Below, piece after piece: positions 1 through 11,629 of a stretch of 64,000 bases of DNA. The stretch's first letter is position 1, and every line of letters begins with the position of its first letter. The notes under the pieces are model-generated. The model made no database searches and was not told the origin of the DNA. It worked only from the letters and a program-made list of their open reading frames with translations. Location: positions 1,736,001-1,800,000 of the forward strand of contig CM056879.1 in NCBI GenBank assembly GCA_029876055.1, in the 5' to 3' direction. The DNA comes from Madurella fahalii. Its lineage: Eukaryota > Ascomycota > Sordariomycetes > Sordariales. Made by a program: the position numbers and the translations under genes.

Positions 1-376
1 TTTCCTAGGGCACCAGTACTTGATATTGCCCTGACAACGCTCAGTATAATGGGCGGTTTTGGGCAGTTTCCGGTTTCCGGCCATGTTATATGCCAGGGGT
101 TGTTGCATAAACCAGATTCTTTCACCATTGACACACTAGTCGCTAGATGATAACCCCTTTATGTTGTGCAAGCCTAGCTCATACCTATAACACGTATCCC
201 GGAAGAATGCGGCACCGTAAGATATACGGGACAAGCAGTCGATTAATAGGCAGACCCAGAAACGAGAATAACCTAGTCTGTCAGCCAACGACCGGAAGTC
301 GCAGCGGGGAATAAAGATGGAATATAGCAATACTTATAGCTTTCGGGAAAAGGAAAGCCCTGCCACATGCGTTCAA
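1..376. other. Left-edge intergenic sequence
   Basis: I see no convincing gene. A 64-codon open frame on the minus strand (136-330) has no recognisable domain. It lies downstream of the NLR gene that ends at 377. Confidence 0.4.
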
Positions 377-3300
377 TTACCAAGTGGAAACCCGCTCTAG
401 GCCAACAGGTCGACTTAGACTAGCCAAGCGATCTTTGCGTTTCCATCCCAGCATTAACATGGGAGTCGTACTCGCCGCCGGGGTTGCCAAGTTCGAGAAA
501 GACGTACTTCCCTTGACGTCCAGCAACTGGGCAACCGTGGAAGTCGGATCTCGGAGTCCCTCTAACAGCTTTTCCAAGTCTTTTGCGAGCGGGTGGCTCC
601 GAGTGATCCGCATATCTGCCCGCTGCAGTCCTAACTCGCATGTCCGAATCGCCTTCTCGCGGCAGCCTTGAAGCACATACAATCGAGCCAACTTCCAAAG
701 CCCGTAAACGCAATCCGGATGCGCGATTCCACGAGACTTCTCTACAATCCTTATGGTCTCCTCGCTTAACTTTTGCGCCTCGTCCAGCCGATTTGTCCTA
801 GCGTAGACCTGGGCGAGTTGTCCGCGGCCCATGAGAACGCCCAAATGGTCGCCCCCAAGGCTTCTAGTCGCAGCTGCTATGCCCCAGTTGAGCATCTCTT
901 CGGCCTCGGCGAGTAAGCCGAGTTGCGTATCGACTTTGGCGAGATAACAAAGAGCCCACAGAGTCCACGGATGCTCTCTGCCGAGTTGCCTCTGCCGTTG
1001 GCCGTATACTTCAGCCATCGCAGCTTTCGCCTCATTCAGGCGACCGAGATCCAGGAGAGCCATGGCGAGGTTTCCCTTCGTAGTGAGTGTATCGAGGTGC
1101 GTCTCCCCAAGGGCTTCTACCCGAGCCGATAATACGAATCGATGGGTCTCAAGGCTTTCTTGGAATCGGTACCAGGCGCCTAAAGTGACTCCCAGGTTAT
1201 CTAGCGCTTCGAGTGTTTCTGGATGATTCTCTCCCAATGTTTTCTTCATCCGATCTGTCGTGACTTGTTGCAAGTCAAGTGCCTCTCGATATTGGCCGTG
1301 CAGCCAGTAAGAACGTCCCAGTCTGTCCATGGCCTGAAGGGTGCGTGCATCGTGGAGACCGTAGATGCGTGACCGTGTTTCCACAACGGAGCGTTGGAGA
1401 TCGATGGCTTCTTCCATGCGCCCCAAACCCCAGCACACTCCTGCGAGACCGAGCGTCGCGCTCATTGTCTTGTCGTCCGCCATCCCGCGCAGCTTGACCA
1501 ACATTTCTCTAACAATCCGGAGATGTGTCATCGCCTTTTCGAAATGGCCTCGCTCAGCGAATACCCAACCGCATTTCGCGTGCATCTCAATTTGGCCCCG
1601 AATAATCAGGAGAAACGTCGGCTGCAGAAATCCAGAAACTCGCAGTTGGACCCGACCCATATCACTCGTGGCCTGCGGTAGTGGGTTCCCAGTCGCCGAT
1701 AAACAGGTCTCGAGGTGTGGGATGATATCTCTATGATATTCACCATCGGTCTCTGTATCGCCCTTCGGCGGGAGCGAGATGGACTCCATGATGATATTGA
1801 AGGCGATCGATGCCCATATGTGCTTTTGCGGAGGTGTGAGACTGTCTCGTGCCCACGAATGGATCAGCGGGTGTATCGAGATGGCCTTTCCGTCATAGCG
1901 GATGAAAGAGTGAGATTGCAGGTTTGCAAGCGCGACTTTGATGCGATGTTCTGCAGCTTTTCTGTCTTTCAGTTTTAGGAAACCCGGCAAGGCAGCTGGA
2001 GGCTCAAAGCGCCGGAGCAAGCCGTCGGCAACACTCGAGTACCATGAATTTGGGCGTGGTGTGTTGACAGCTCTATCCCGCCTCGTGAGTGCCCTGGAGA
2101 ATAATTCAAGGGGGACGAACTCAAAATGATAAAATGCGATGATCCGTAATAAGTCGGATGCGTCCTGGCTCTGGATCCCCACAGTTCTGGATAAATGCCC
2201 CAGGGAAATGTCAAAGGTGGAGTAGACGACCCTCATCACATCCCTTATCTCTTGGTTTTGCAGTTGCTGTTTCGCTGACGAAAGAATGTCCAGGTAGCCG
2301 CCCAGCTCGCAGACACCTCTATACACACAGGTTCCGGCCTGGATCAGCGCTAGGGCGAGGTAGCCGAGGGCTTTGGCGATTCGACTCCCCGTTGTCGTAG
2401 TCTGGACGTCCCAGGGACGTGGGATGTCGGCCTTTGTAAGCAGTAGCTGGAGAGCCTCCGGTTTCCTCAGCCCCTTGAGCTCAAGGAACCCCATTGTACC
2501 CTCCTGGCGAAAGTCACGGACTCTTGTCGTGACGAGAATATGGGCGGTGCCTCCCGGAGGGAATAACCGCCGAAGATTCAACGATGGATCGTCTGCATTG
2601 TCAATGATGAGGAGCCATGGCTCTCTTTGCTGTGAGAGAAAATACCGACCGGCACTTTCGGTTGGCTGCAGTCCTGCGAGAAGCCCAATGCCGCAGTATG
2701 ATTCATTGACCGTCTCTGGCGATGCTGCGCGGATGGTAAATACGGCGGTGTACCTGTCCTCAGTCAGCAACTATTAAAGGCATGATTCTAGCAAAGCGAC
2801 TTTACTTGTGTTTATTATCGTTGGCGAACTTAGAGCACAGTTCAGTTTTGCCAGATCCACCCATCCCGAATATGACAAATGACTTCAGGGTGGACACGGC
2901 GGTTGGGCGACCATTAGGGAAGAATGCATTCCGCATTTCGCTGAGCAGATCTTGGCGGCCTATGAAGGTGTGAGAAGTCTCTTCAGGGATGTAGAAGTGA
3001 AGTATCTCATGGGAGCGAATGCCGAGGCTTCGAAATGGCTGCTCTAAGTGGACGTCAAAGCCGATCCCTCCGATCTCCTCCGCCTCCCCTATTCTGAGCT
3101 GTTTAAGCGCGTCCTCCGCCTGCCGCCACCGACGCGAGATGATCTTAGGTGCCTTTTCGCAATATGTAGCCAGCGCTGCGATAACTGTGCGATAATCAGA
3201 CGATGTCCTAGAGCCAAATTTGCACATGGCTGAATGTGTTGCGTGGATTCCAGCCGCTTCAGTGTTGTCGAGTTTTGGGGCGGCTGACTTGTGATCGACG

Positions 3301-3992
3301 AGGAAGGCCGACCGGCCGTTAAAACGAGTAGCGAGTTCCTCCCAAAAGAAGAACAAGTGGAACTGCTTCAGGAGCGGCGCAAAATCGTTGTCGACCAAGA
3401 GAGGCATTTGGGGGTCTCCCCCATCTGTAGGCCTGATGCCGGCGCTTGGTGGGGCTGAAGGATGCCGTGGCGGCTTTGCCGCGGCCTCGTACTCCAACCA
3501 AATCGATTTGTCCGCATGTCCATGAGGCGTCCCGAAGAAGAGGATTGCAAAGGTAGAAATGTAATGGTCCCATAGATGGGCAACTTTCGGGGCCGTCCGT
3601 GTCGAGGCGTACACCAGGCTCTTTTTGACGAGCACCCCACCCATACCGTGACAGACGAAGATCATGGGACGCCTCAGGGCGTCAGCAAACTGTCGATCCG
3701 CCCTGAGTTCCTGGACCAGTGATTCTGCCATTCTTTGGATGGTCTCGGACGCGTCGCTTGCAAACATCGCCGATGCCGACGAATCGTAGCCGTACGCGAG
3801 CACCCTGCCGACGCGGACGTCTTGAGGGAGAAAGTCGCTGAGCCAGTTGACGCCGGATTTTGGGTCGGTCCATGCCTCGAATGAGTCCTCGTGAACATCG
3901 TGTACGGAAACGATGCTATGGTAATGGCTACGGTTAGAATATCTTATCGAGCCTGGACACGCCGGTCGAGGGACGCTAAACCGGGAGGGCAT
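377..3992 (-). CDS. NLR-like STAND protein: alpha/beta hydrolase + NB-ARC + TPR
   Basis: Exons are 2806-3992 and 377-2753 on the minus strand. The 52-nt intron (GTAAAG donor, CTGAC branch, CAG acceptor) restores one frame of about 1,187 residues. The N-terminus is a SesB/PGAP1-like alpha/beta hydrolase domain with the FFGTPHG signature. An NB-ARC follows, with Walker A GMGGSGKTEL near residue 376, Walker B WLLIIDNADD and ILVTTR. The C-terminal half is about seven kinesin-light-chain-type TPRs carrying G-x-x-HPxTL elements. Proteins of this architecture are fungal NLRs tied to non-self recognition and regulated cell death. The nucleophile elbow reads CHGMGG where active relatives have HSxGG, so the hydrolase is probably a pseudoenzyme. 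The true N-terminus is uncertain: a short upstream exon starting MPLGFHCLYE (ATG at 4062) looks family-like, but I could not find a splice in the right phase. The TPRs are diverged, not near-identical copies. Confidence 0.85.
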
Positions 3993-4062
3993 ACTCAACC
4001 AGCTCTTCTTCGCAACCTGCGCCGCGGCTGGCCTCGTAAAGGCAATGAAAACCGAGCGGCAT

Positions 4063-4556
4063 GCTTGGGGCGCGAGTGCAGCGGAAAGCGTGTTGGGCGA
4101 TTCATGGATGCGTCTGAGGCATGTCCGACGGAAATGATCCCTTCGACTTCTTCGTCACGATGGAGCGAGCTTCGCAACTGCGCGTCCGGCGGGATGGTTG
4201 TACCGTATCGCTGTGAGGGGACATGCCCGTCGGCAAAGGGCCCGTGCGAGCCGTCTGATGTGTTGCGCTGCATAAATTGGGTGTTTCCGCGCCGCGGTTC
4301 ACCTCTGCTGGTCCCGGCCGCAAGTGGTGTTTCGGCACCGCGTTGAAGCGCCAACTGCATCCGCCAAGTCCTCAGCTCGTGCAGCTTGTACAGTTATTCG
4401 CTCTTCTTCCTACTGTGACCATTGACGGACCAGCGTCCCTGTTGCTTTCTTGGTGAAGTGCGCAGCCGTTTTATTTAGCAATGTTCCTACACATATTTCC
4501 CCCGCCAGAGAGCGAGGTGGACAGCGCATTCCTCCCACCACATCGTCCGAGAACCG

Positions 4557-4591
<35 letters not shown>

Positions 4592-4652
4592 GAAAAAAAA
4601 AGAAAAAAAGAGAGGAAGAGAGAGAGAAAAGGACGTCGAGCGTCAGGAGACC
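4063..4652. other. Divergent spacer between the NLR and P450 genes
   Basis: The 5' ends of two divergent genes face each other here. It may contain the first small exon and promoter of the NLR gene. An A-rich purine tract (4557-4630) lies just upstream of the P450 start. I see no other gene. Confidence 0.4.
4557..4630. repeat. A-rich (GAAAA)n low-complexity tract
   Basis: A run of A residues passes into GAAAA repeats and then GA-rich sequence, ending about 20 bases before the P450 start codon. Such poly(dA) tracts are common nucleosome-excluding promoter elements in fungi. Reading it as lysine-rich protein is an artefact. Confidence 0.8.
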
Positions 4653-6404
4653 ATGGAAGTCCTACTCGACAGAGGTCTCAGGGATGGGATGGCAAGAAGC
4701 TGGCCTCTTCTTGTTTCGATCCTCAGTATTTTGGGCTTCACAATTGCCCGCTTGCTCTATAGCGTCGTCAGGGCAGTGTTGGAATACCGCGTAAGAATAC
4801 CCCTTCAATGAATCGCAACCCTTGATGCCACTTGTCCTATCTGCTGTCTTTAACGCGGTTGACAGGCTGACACGATTTACGGACGCCGGCGTGGATGCGA
4901 ATTGCCGCCCGAGCTGCCCAAACGGTGGCCTTTGGGGATCGATCGTATTAAGGAGCTTTGGGATTCCAACGCCGAAGGTCGCCTTCTGTCTTTTCTGTGC
5001 TCCGTTGCCAAGGACTACGAGCCACGAAACAACCTGTGCCAATATCTGCTAATCGGTCCTCGGGCCTATCACGTTTTACACCCAAAGAACGTCGAAGCTC
5101 TCCTCTCGACAAACTTCCATGATTATGGGTTCGGTTGTCGTCCCGCCGTTTTCGCTCCCCTTCTGGGCAACGGTATCTTTACCCAAGAAGGGCCGGCCTG
5201 GAGACGCTCCCGGGAGCTTCTGCGGAAGCAGTTCGCCCGGGCGCAATACCAAGACCTCCGCTACTTCCACGAGCATGTTGGGAACTTGATCGATTGCATG
5301 CCGGCCGACGGGGACGTCGACCTCCAGCCACTCTTCTTCAACCTCACCCTCGATGTCGCCACCGAGTTGCTCTTTGGCCGGTCGGTCTACAGTCTGCGGG
5401 CCGATATCGACCAAGCTATCGAGAACAGAGAGTTTTCCGAGAGTTTCAACATTGCACAGGAGGGCCTCGCCAAACGCTTCCGACTAGCCCCGTTCCATTT
5501 CCTGTACAACCCACCGACTTTCCGCAAGGCGTGCCGTAATGTACACCATTTCGTTGAGCGGTACATCCGCGAACATGGATTCATGGATACGGCGGCGTTG
5601 GAAAAAGGCGAGAGGTCGCCTGATGAACGGGGAACGCAAGAGGACTCGGCCTCCTGGTTCATCAAACAAGTTGCAAGGGAGTCCGCCACGGAGACGGATC
5701 TTCGCGACCAGCTACTCAACGTTTTGCTCGCCGGCCGTGACACCACGGCGTGTTGTTTATCATGGACATTGTAAGTTCTCCGACGTCGTCATTCTGGGCC
5801 CCCGGCCCTTGCTCACATAGCGCATAGCCGGCTGCTTGTTCGCCATCCGGCAGTGATGGAGCGATTACGCCGCGAGGCCAAGCATGTCATGGGCAACTTA
5901 GCCAACCCGAAACGAGAGCAAATCAGAGCCATGCCTTTCCTAGGCTGCGTAGTGAAGGAAAGCCTTCGACTCTATCCTCCGGTCCCACTCAACAATCGCG
6001 AGGCTGTCAAGACCACTATCCTTCCGACAGGAGGTGGTCCTGATGGAACAAGCCCGATTATGGTCAGGAAGGGAGAGATGGTCGTATTCTCACAGTACGT
6101 GAACTCGCGCAAGAAGAATATCTTTGGTCCGGATGCGGACGACTTTCGGCCGGAAAGATGGGAAACTGGAGAACTGGACGATGTTGGATGGGCATATTTC
6201 CCCTTTATCGGCGGCCCTAGGCAGTGCCTCGGGGAGGACTTTGCCCTCATGGAAGTCTCGTATACAATCGTGAGACTTCTCCAGACATTCGGTACCATAA
6301 ACTTGCCGGCCGGGGAACCCATCGAGCCGGTGGGAACTGAGAGACAAGTTTTAACTCTCGTGCTCTCGAGTGCCGACGGTTGTAAGGTCTCAGTCAAGAG
6401 ATAG
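4653..6404 (+). CDS. Cytochrome P450 monooxygenase, CYP52-like
   Basis: Three exons (4653-4790, 4866-5770, 5828-6404) join in phase into 539 residues. A hydrophobic N-terminal anchor (about residues 13-40) predicts an ER membrane enzyme. Hallmarks in order: C-helix WRRSR (W158), I-helix AGRDT (335-339) for oxygen activation, ExxR as ESLR (392-395), FRPERW, and the haem loop FIGGPRQCLGEDFA with Cys481 as thiolate ligand. The spacing and the GPRxCLGxxFAxxE pattern resemble the CYP52/CYP539 group of n-alkane and fatty-acid hydroxylases, so an aliphatic omega-hydroxylase role is likely but the substrate cannot be read from sequence. It lies between two alpha/beta-hydrolase-domain genes. There is no sign of a biosynthetic gene cluster next to it. 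All key residues are intact. Confidence 0.92.
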
Positions 6405-6907
6405 CAGTAGCCACGGGGCACGAAGACCTTTCTCACTTAATCACCAAAGGACCACACTAAACGTCTCACATTCTGGTGCAGCCGATATTTGTTACAATCT
6501 CACAACCCCCCCCCCCCCCCCCCACCCCCCCTAAACATCTTTTCCCGTTACCACCGATGCCAAAAACCAACGTCATGACATGGGAATCTACCGTAAACAG
6601 CGGCACAGAAGCACCGCGCCGGGGCAACCAAATCCGATTGGCTGACGAGGCGGAAAGCACTGCCCGACTGCAGGTGGTATTCGTACTGTCTGCCCTCCGA
6701 CCCCTTGTTTGTTCCATGCGCGTGACCGAGACCGGGGAGGCAACAAAATTGCTGTCTCAACGGGAAAAAGGGGTTGCAGGAGGCCGCATTACACGCTGGC
6801 GCGAGGCAGCCATGCCGGATGGCAGGTTGGTAGGCATTCCCCGCCGAGTTCTCCTCAGAGCTCTGGCTTCTTCACCGCAGCGACATTGATGTCCTCCAAA
6901 CCCAAAA
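6405..6907. other. Intergenic with poly-C tract
   Basis: The gap between the P450 stop and the hydrolase start contains a C homopolymer (6506-6531). Open frames crossing it are proline artefacts. No gene is supported. Confidence 0.5.
6506..6531. repeat. Poly-C tract
   Basis: There are 18 consecutive C residues, one A, then seven more C, about 100 bases after the P450 stop. The exact length is likely unreliable in sequencing. Confidence 0.85.
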
Positions 6908-8199
6908 ATGGCCGATAAAAACGAAACATTTGGAATAGAAGAAGTTTACCGTCCGCCGAGCCCAATAGAGCCTGAGGTTGAGTGAGTCGACTGCCTGGCA
7001 GCAAATCCCCACGTTTATCCTTACTCTGACAGCTCCACCGCCTCTAGTATCGTCGCCGTCCACGGTCTCAACGGAGGAGCGAGGAGTACATGGACAGCCA
7101 AAGCGGGTGTTTGTTGGCTTGATCATCCCCAATTCCTCCCGAAGTACATTAAGAATGCTCGAGTACTGGTATGGGGGTACAACGCGGATTTTACGTCCTT
7201 GGACGGCGGTCGGCCCTCCAAGGATCGAATCCACCATCATGCCCACACTCTTGTCGCAAACCTAGCGGCTGACAGGCGGGTAAGCAACTCCCGAACACTG
7301 CATCTCGCAGGGAAGGGGTGGGGTGGAAGGCTGAGAGAACACCCTAGCTTTCTGGGACCGCCGATAAGCCGATCATCTTCCTCTGCCACTCCCTCGGCGG
7401 CATTATCGTGAAACGAGTAGGTGTATACCACCATTGCCGGCTCTCAGCGACCTAACTTAATTACATATACCTACAAGCTAACAACATACGGGCCCTCACA
7501 TACGCCCAAACAAGAACAGGCTACAAAGTCTCCCACGATTACCATATCTTCTCGTGCACCTACGGCATCCTCTTCTTCGGTACCCCCCATCACGGATCCT
7601 CTCCAGCATCTTGGCTAGATTACGTCAAAAAGCTAGGCGCTGCCGCCACAGCTGGCATCATGTCAAAGTCAGATCTCGTATCGGCCCTAGAAAACGAATC
7701 CGAAACCCTACAAAACATCACCGATTACTTCGTCCCCATCATGCGCAACTTCAACATCTTTTTCTTCTGGGAACAAGAACCTACAAGCCTCGGACGGCTC
7801 GGGAGAGTATACGTCGTCACTCATGAGAGCGCGGCCCCGACATACGACGAGACGGAGCGGGCGGCTATCGCGGCCGATCATCGCGGCATGGTGAGGTTCG
7901 ACAATCCCGAATCGCAGGGTTTCCGAATGGTGATGGATGCCCTTCTCCGGTATTGCGACGAGGCACCAAGCGTTATTCGTCAGCGGTGCGTCGATGCTGC
8001 CAGGTCTCTCGGGTTGGAACGAAGCCGAGAGGCGACCGAGACCCTCCGGAGGAACTTTCACCCCCGCGAGGTGGCCCCACACGTGCCGGCGAAAGTTGAA
8101 TCTGGGTTGGACGGATTTCCGATCAGCGGCACCAGCAGATCTGGGCCCATGCCCTCCATCTGTGGTTCTAGCAACGGTGACGGCGACCCTAAGACGTAG
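6908..8199 (+). CDS. Stand-alone SesB-like alpha/beta hydrolase
   Basis: Four exons (6908-6981, 7048-7279, 7348-7420, 7478-8199) join through three short introns in consistent phase to give 366 residues. The protein reads as the N-terminal hydrolase of fungal NLRs without NB-ARC or repeats. It has the oxyanion-side motif DIVAVHGLNG, then the nucleophile elbow CHSLGG with Ser117, then GILFFGTPHHGSS, then HESAAP. Stand-alone relatives are usually called serine esterase/lipase-like DUF676/PGAP1 domain proteins, and SesB-type domains act as effectors in NLR systems. Unlike the NLR copy about 3 kb upstream, the catalytic serine is kept. The tail after about residue 310 is not conserved-looking, so it could be a truncated NLR whose ATPase part was lost. 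Short open frames at 8290-8547 and 8602-8964 show no NB-ARC motif. Confidence 0.82.
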
Positions 8200-9318
8200 A
8201 ATCCCAGGGATTCTAGAGCGGACGCAACTCAGGCCCTTACCATTATTTAAGACAATGGAAGGAAAACGCTAACTTGAGTTGAGCGGCGCTTGGTGGTTTC
8301 CGATGAGGAAATATTTAGAAGATGCGCCATACTTAGCTGCCCGAAATGCTTCAACAATTATGCCCTGGAATACGGAAATCTAATCAATCACCCCGCTCTA
8401 TCCGTCTTGAACCAAGCATTCGCCGACAGACACGAGGGAATCTGGGAGAAAGGATTAGGTGGCCACAGCAAGGTAAAGGATTGGCTCGATGAAGTGGTCT
8501 CACGCCCAAGTTCCCCCGCCGTAGGTGCCCCGGTACTTCAATATTGAGAAGTTCCAGCGGTTCCTAGGTCACACAGCGCTGTTACACTAATTAGTATTGG
8601 GTTGGTAAGAGTTTCATCGTTGATAGGTCGATCCAGCTCAGATTTGCCTAGGAAATGGAGCCGATTTCGTGACCCTGTTGTTCTGCCCAAACTCCCATCG
8701 AAAGACGAGGGTGGTGTGCTGGGTTGTTCCGTCGGACCGCTTCGAGTCCCCCGACTCCGAGTAGCACTGATCAAAGATTATCCCGGGAATCCTCGAGGTT
8801 TGAAAGACCGGCGACGCCGATTCTACGAAATTGCTGTCCCGGAATTGCACATGCTATGGATTCGGTACTTCCAACATCTACAAGTAAAGGACCTCACTAA
8901 GCCAAGCAACATGCTTGAATTGGCAGAGAGGAAGATCAATGCATACGGCCGGTCCCAACAATAGAGAGTGTGTGGTATCGGTCCCTACCGGCCGCCGGCC
9001 AAGGACTTTCGGCTGAATTCGATTGGTTCTGCTGCCACAAAACGCGACTCTATCAAGGCATTGAAATGGGGGGGGGGCAGAAATGGCAAATACCGGGCAG
9101 ACAAGGTAGACATGACAGGCCAGGCGACACTAACAACAATTGGGACTCTGCAGCCAGGACACGGTCAAAACAACATGTATAGATAGAGTTCCCTCTGGCC
9201 AGAGGAGACCGTTTCGCACGCCAAAAAAAAGGTCGTCAGTTGAGCTAGCAACAAGTGTGGAAAAAGGTGCTAAATTGGCTGTTCTGTCTAAGGAGCAATG
9301 GCCAAGACGGTCCTACTT

Positions 9319-9339
9319 AAGGTAAGGTAAGGTAAGGTA
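9319..9339. repeat. (GGTAA)n pentamer array
   Basis: About four tandem copies of AAGGT. The same word occurs in other gene-poor stretches of this window (9879-9908, 21564-21588). Confidence 0.75.
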
Positions 9340-9878
9340 TGTACATATGGTGCAAGGGAAACATTGGTCCCGGCAAGTTCCAGCGCTGTCCTAGTCAGTG
9401 TGGCCCTCTGATCAGAGGGACCCTGTTCCCTGGGGCAATTTTCCCAACTCAGTAGCACTGCCGCTGAGAGGCAGGGGGTATTGGATGTGAAATGGCGGGG
9501 AAGCCGCCGAGCCGCTGTCGGACGCCAAGCCGCCGAGCTCGGGCCAACTGTCCTAGGTTACTCCAGCAAAAGAGGATAACGGAATTGCCTGCGAGAGTCT
9601 CAGACTCTCATCTGGAATGGTCAAACGACCTATTTTTGAGCGTTTGTATGTGTCTGAAACAGTGCATTGAGACGTTTCCTACGGCGCTTCGACGGGGATC
9701 CGTAGCAGGCTTTGCCTAGAGATATCTGATCCACCGAAACAGCAGAACCTAGATATAATCCTCCCTTATCTGTAGCCTGTGTTCTTTCCTGGAACTCCTT
9801 GTGTTGGTCAGCGGCGAAGAAGCGGGAGCCGCTAAGCCCGGTTGGCGGATCACGACGAAACTTCCTCGGGCTAAAATG

Positions 9879-9908
9879 TAGGTAGGTTACCTAAGGTAAG
9901 GTACCTAA
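9879..9908. repeat. Palindromic TAGGTA/TACCTA element
   Basis: Overlapping inverted words GGTAGGTTACC and AAGGTAAGGTACCT form a small imperfect palindrome. It resembles the elements at 9319 and 21564. Confidence 0.6.
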
Positions 9909-10477
9909 TTAGCCCGACGCAAGGGATCTGTGGCCGTGGGCCCTGGAAGCCTTGTCCGGTAGCGCAGCGGGCTCGCACATGAGCAGCAAAAGTCGGGTCG
10001 AGTCGGAGGGTGTGGTGCCTGGCGCCCTACAACTGCCCCTCCTTCTGCCCACCACACTACCTATCATGATGATACCTGCTGCTCCTGATATATCGTTAGC
10101 GCGGAACACTAGGCTTGCTGCGGATGCAATCGAGAATATGTGGTTTTCAAGCGGTTTGGCGGTCTCGCCCAAACACTTCAACTGGGGTTACCTTGTACAG
10201 CTTTCACCGAAACATCTCGCTCCAGCTGGAGTGGTGTGGTGGGAGCAGCACGTCGGCTACTGGCAGCCTTGCCTCTGCGTTAGGCTTCTCATTTGTCCGC
10301 CCCGCCTGGACTTCCATTTCGCTGCATGGACATGGACAAACGGCAAAATCGTCTACCGCAATCATTCGTTGCGGTTTCTCCGGCCGCCCTATTTGCATGC
10401 CACGTCTTCTCCTACGACAACAATTGCGACCTGAACGCTGCATCGCTGCGTGGAGATGCCCCAGTGGCCGCAGCGAC

Positions 10478-11629
10478 ATGGCCATGGACTCCCAACCTAA
10501 TCAGCGTTACCCACACTGCCCTGAAGAGAATCCCTCTTGCAGAGGACAGCATCTTTGCAGCCACTACGCTGGGTTCCACCGTCCCTCCCATTACCCACCC
10601 CGTAGTTCCGCTCCCCAGGGCTCCCGGAGCGTCAATCATGGCAACAACGCTTCAGGAAACGCACAACAGTACATAGTCAATTATCTGTCGTCCGGAAATA
10701 CGTTCAACCTTTACCCACCGTTTTCTAAAGATAGCGACTCGAGTGTGCCAGAAAGTAAAGTCACGTTATTGCTCTGGTATCCACCCTTTGCGCAAAACGT
10801 TAACTGTGTAACAGTGCAGCGTTTCTTCGAGAGCATAGCCTCAGGCTCTATCTCGATCCATGCCAGGACACCATCAGAGCAGCAACGGGTGTTGCCGCAA
10901 CATGAGGCATCGTCTAGCTACAGTCCTCTAGACCAGCTCGAGAAAAGCACCAGCGATGAGTCCGAGGACTACTTCTCAATTCTTCGGCCCTTTGAGAACG
11001 ATTTCGCCGACGCCGATGCTAGCTACAACCCCACCAAGGATAGTTTGATCATCTCGGAGCTCTCCAGGTCTAATCAGCTTGCTATTGGCGACTTTCTCAA
11101 ATCAGACAGATCCGGGATATTGCCGATGCATGTTGACTTGAACTTGATGGAGCGCCTTACCCTAGAAATCGCCCGCATGTTTGACCACTGGGCCAACGGC
11201 CCGGCAACGATTCGCGTTACGCACCTCTGCGGCGTGAAGGCAAACTTGAAGGGTGCGAGGCCCGAGATCATGGCTCTGGACCTCCTTTCCCAACTCCTTA
11301 ATCAACATGAAGCCTCGTCTGAGCAGCCACGCCCCCGTAATGGTCTTGTGACAAAAACCGACGACTTGGACGGCCACTGGGCAGCATTCCGGGATTACGT
11401 TCGGCAGGCTGGCATAGACTATCTGCTGATCTTGCTAGACAGGATCGACGCCCTGCTTCAAGAGTGCAAAGAGCATGGCGCGCTGAGCCGGTTTCAATGC
11501 TTTGTCCGCAATCTGAGGTCGCTTCCTTCACAGCTTGACGGCACTGTGGTCAAGATCATGGTGACGTGTGAGGAGATATACGTAGCGGAATGGTTTCAGC
11601 TGCCTCTCCCCGATGATGAACCCGGGTGA
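10478..11629 (+). CDS. Orphan NTPase-like hypothetical protein
   Basis: One uninterrupted frame of 383 residues, starting at an ATG in good context (ACATGG); a second ATG follows two codons later. The first 90 residues are low-complexity and rich in H, P, S and R. The rest is a mixed alpha/beta protein. The segment LLILLDRIDALLQE followed by VVKIMVTCEE looks like a Walker B strand and sensor strand of a STAND/AAA-type NTPase, and RVTHLCGVKAN sits where a P-loop would be expected but lacks GxxxxGK[ST]. This suggests a degenerate STAND-like fold, which is an inference from pattern only. I do not recognise the family. The frame stays open 363 bases upstream, but that part looks non-coding. Confidence 0.55.
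   Translation: MAMDSQPNQRYPHCPEENPSCRGQHLCSHYAGFHRPSHYPPRSSAPQGSRSVNHGNNASGNAQQYIVNYLSSGNTFNLYPPFSKDSDSSVPESKVTLLLWYPPFAQNVNCVTVQRFFESIASGSISIHARTPSEQQRVLPQHEASSSYSPLDQLEKSTSDESEDYFSILRPFENDFADADASYNPTKDSLIISELSRSNQLAIGDFLKSDRSGILPMHVDLNLMERLTLEIARMFDHWANGPATIRVTHLCGVKANLKGARPEIMALDLLSQLLNQHEASSEQPRPRNGLVTKTDDLDGHWAAFRDYVRQAGIDYLLILLDRIDALLQECKEHGALSRFQCFVRNLRSLPSQLDGTVVKIMVTCEEIYVAEWFQLPLPDDEPG

Larger units (their letters stand above)
8200..10477. other. Gene-poor region with short repeats
   Basis: No gene can be supported with confidence. Open frames at 8290-8547 and 8602-8964 have some amphipathic character but no known motif and may be decayed gene remnants. A GGTAA pentamer array (9319-9339) and a palindromic TAGGTA/TACCTA element (9879-9908) occur here. 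Confidence 0.4.

Noticed and set aside
4450..4794. Lysine/arginine-rich open frames across the A-rich tract
   Set aside because: Translation of a simple-sequence purine tract in the P450 promoter, not a protein.
8290..8964. Two open frames downstream of the solo hydrolase (85 and 120 codons)
   Set aside because: Considered as the missing NB-ARC part of an NLR, but no P-loop, Walker B or TPR pattern is visible.
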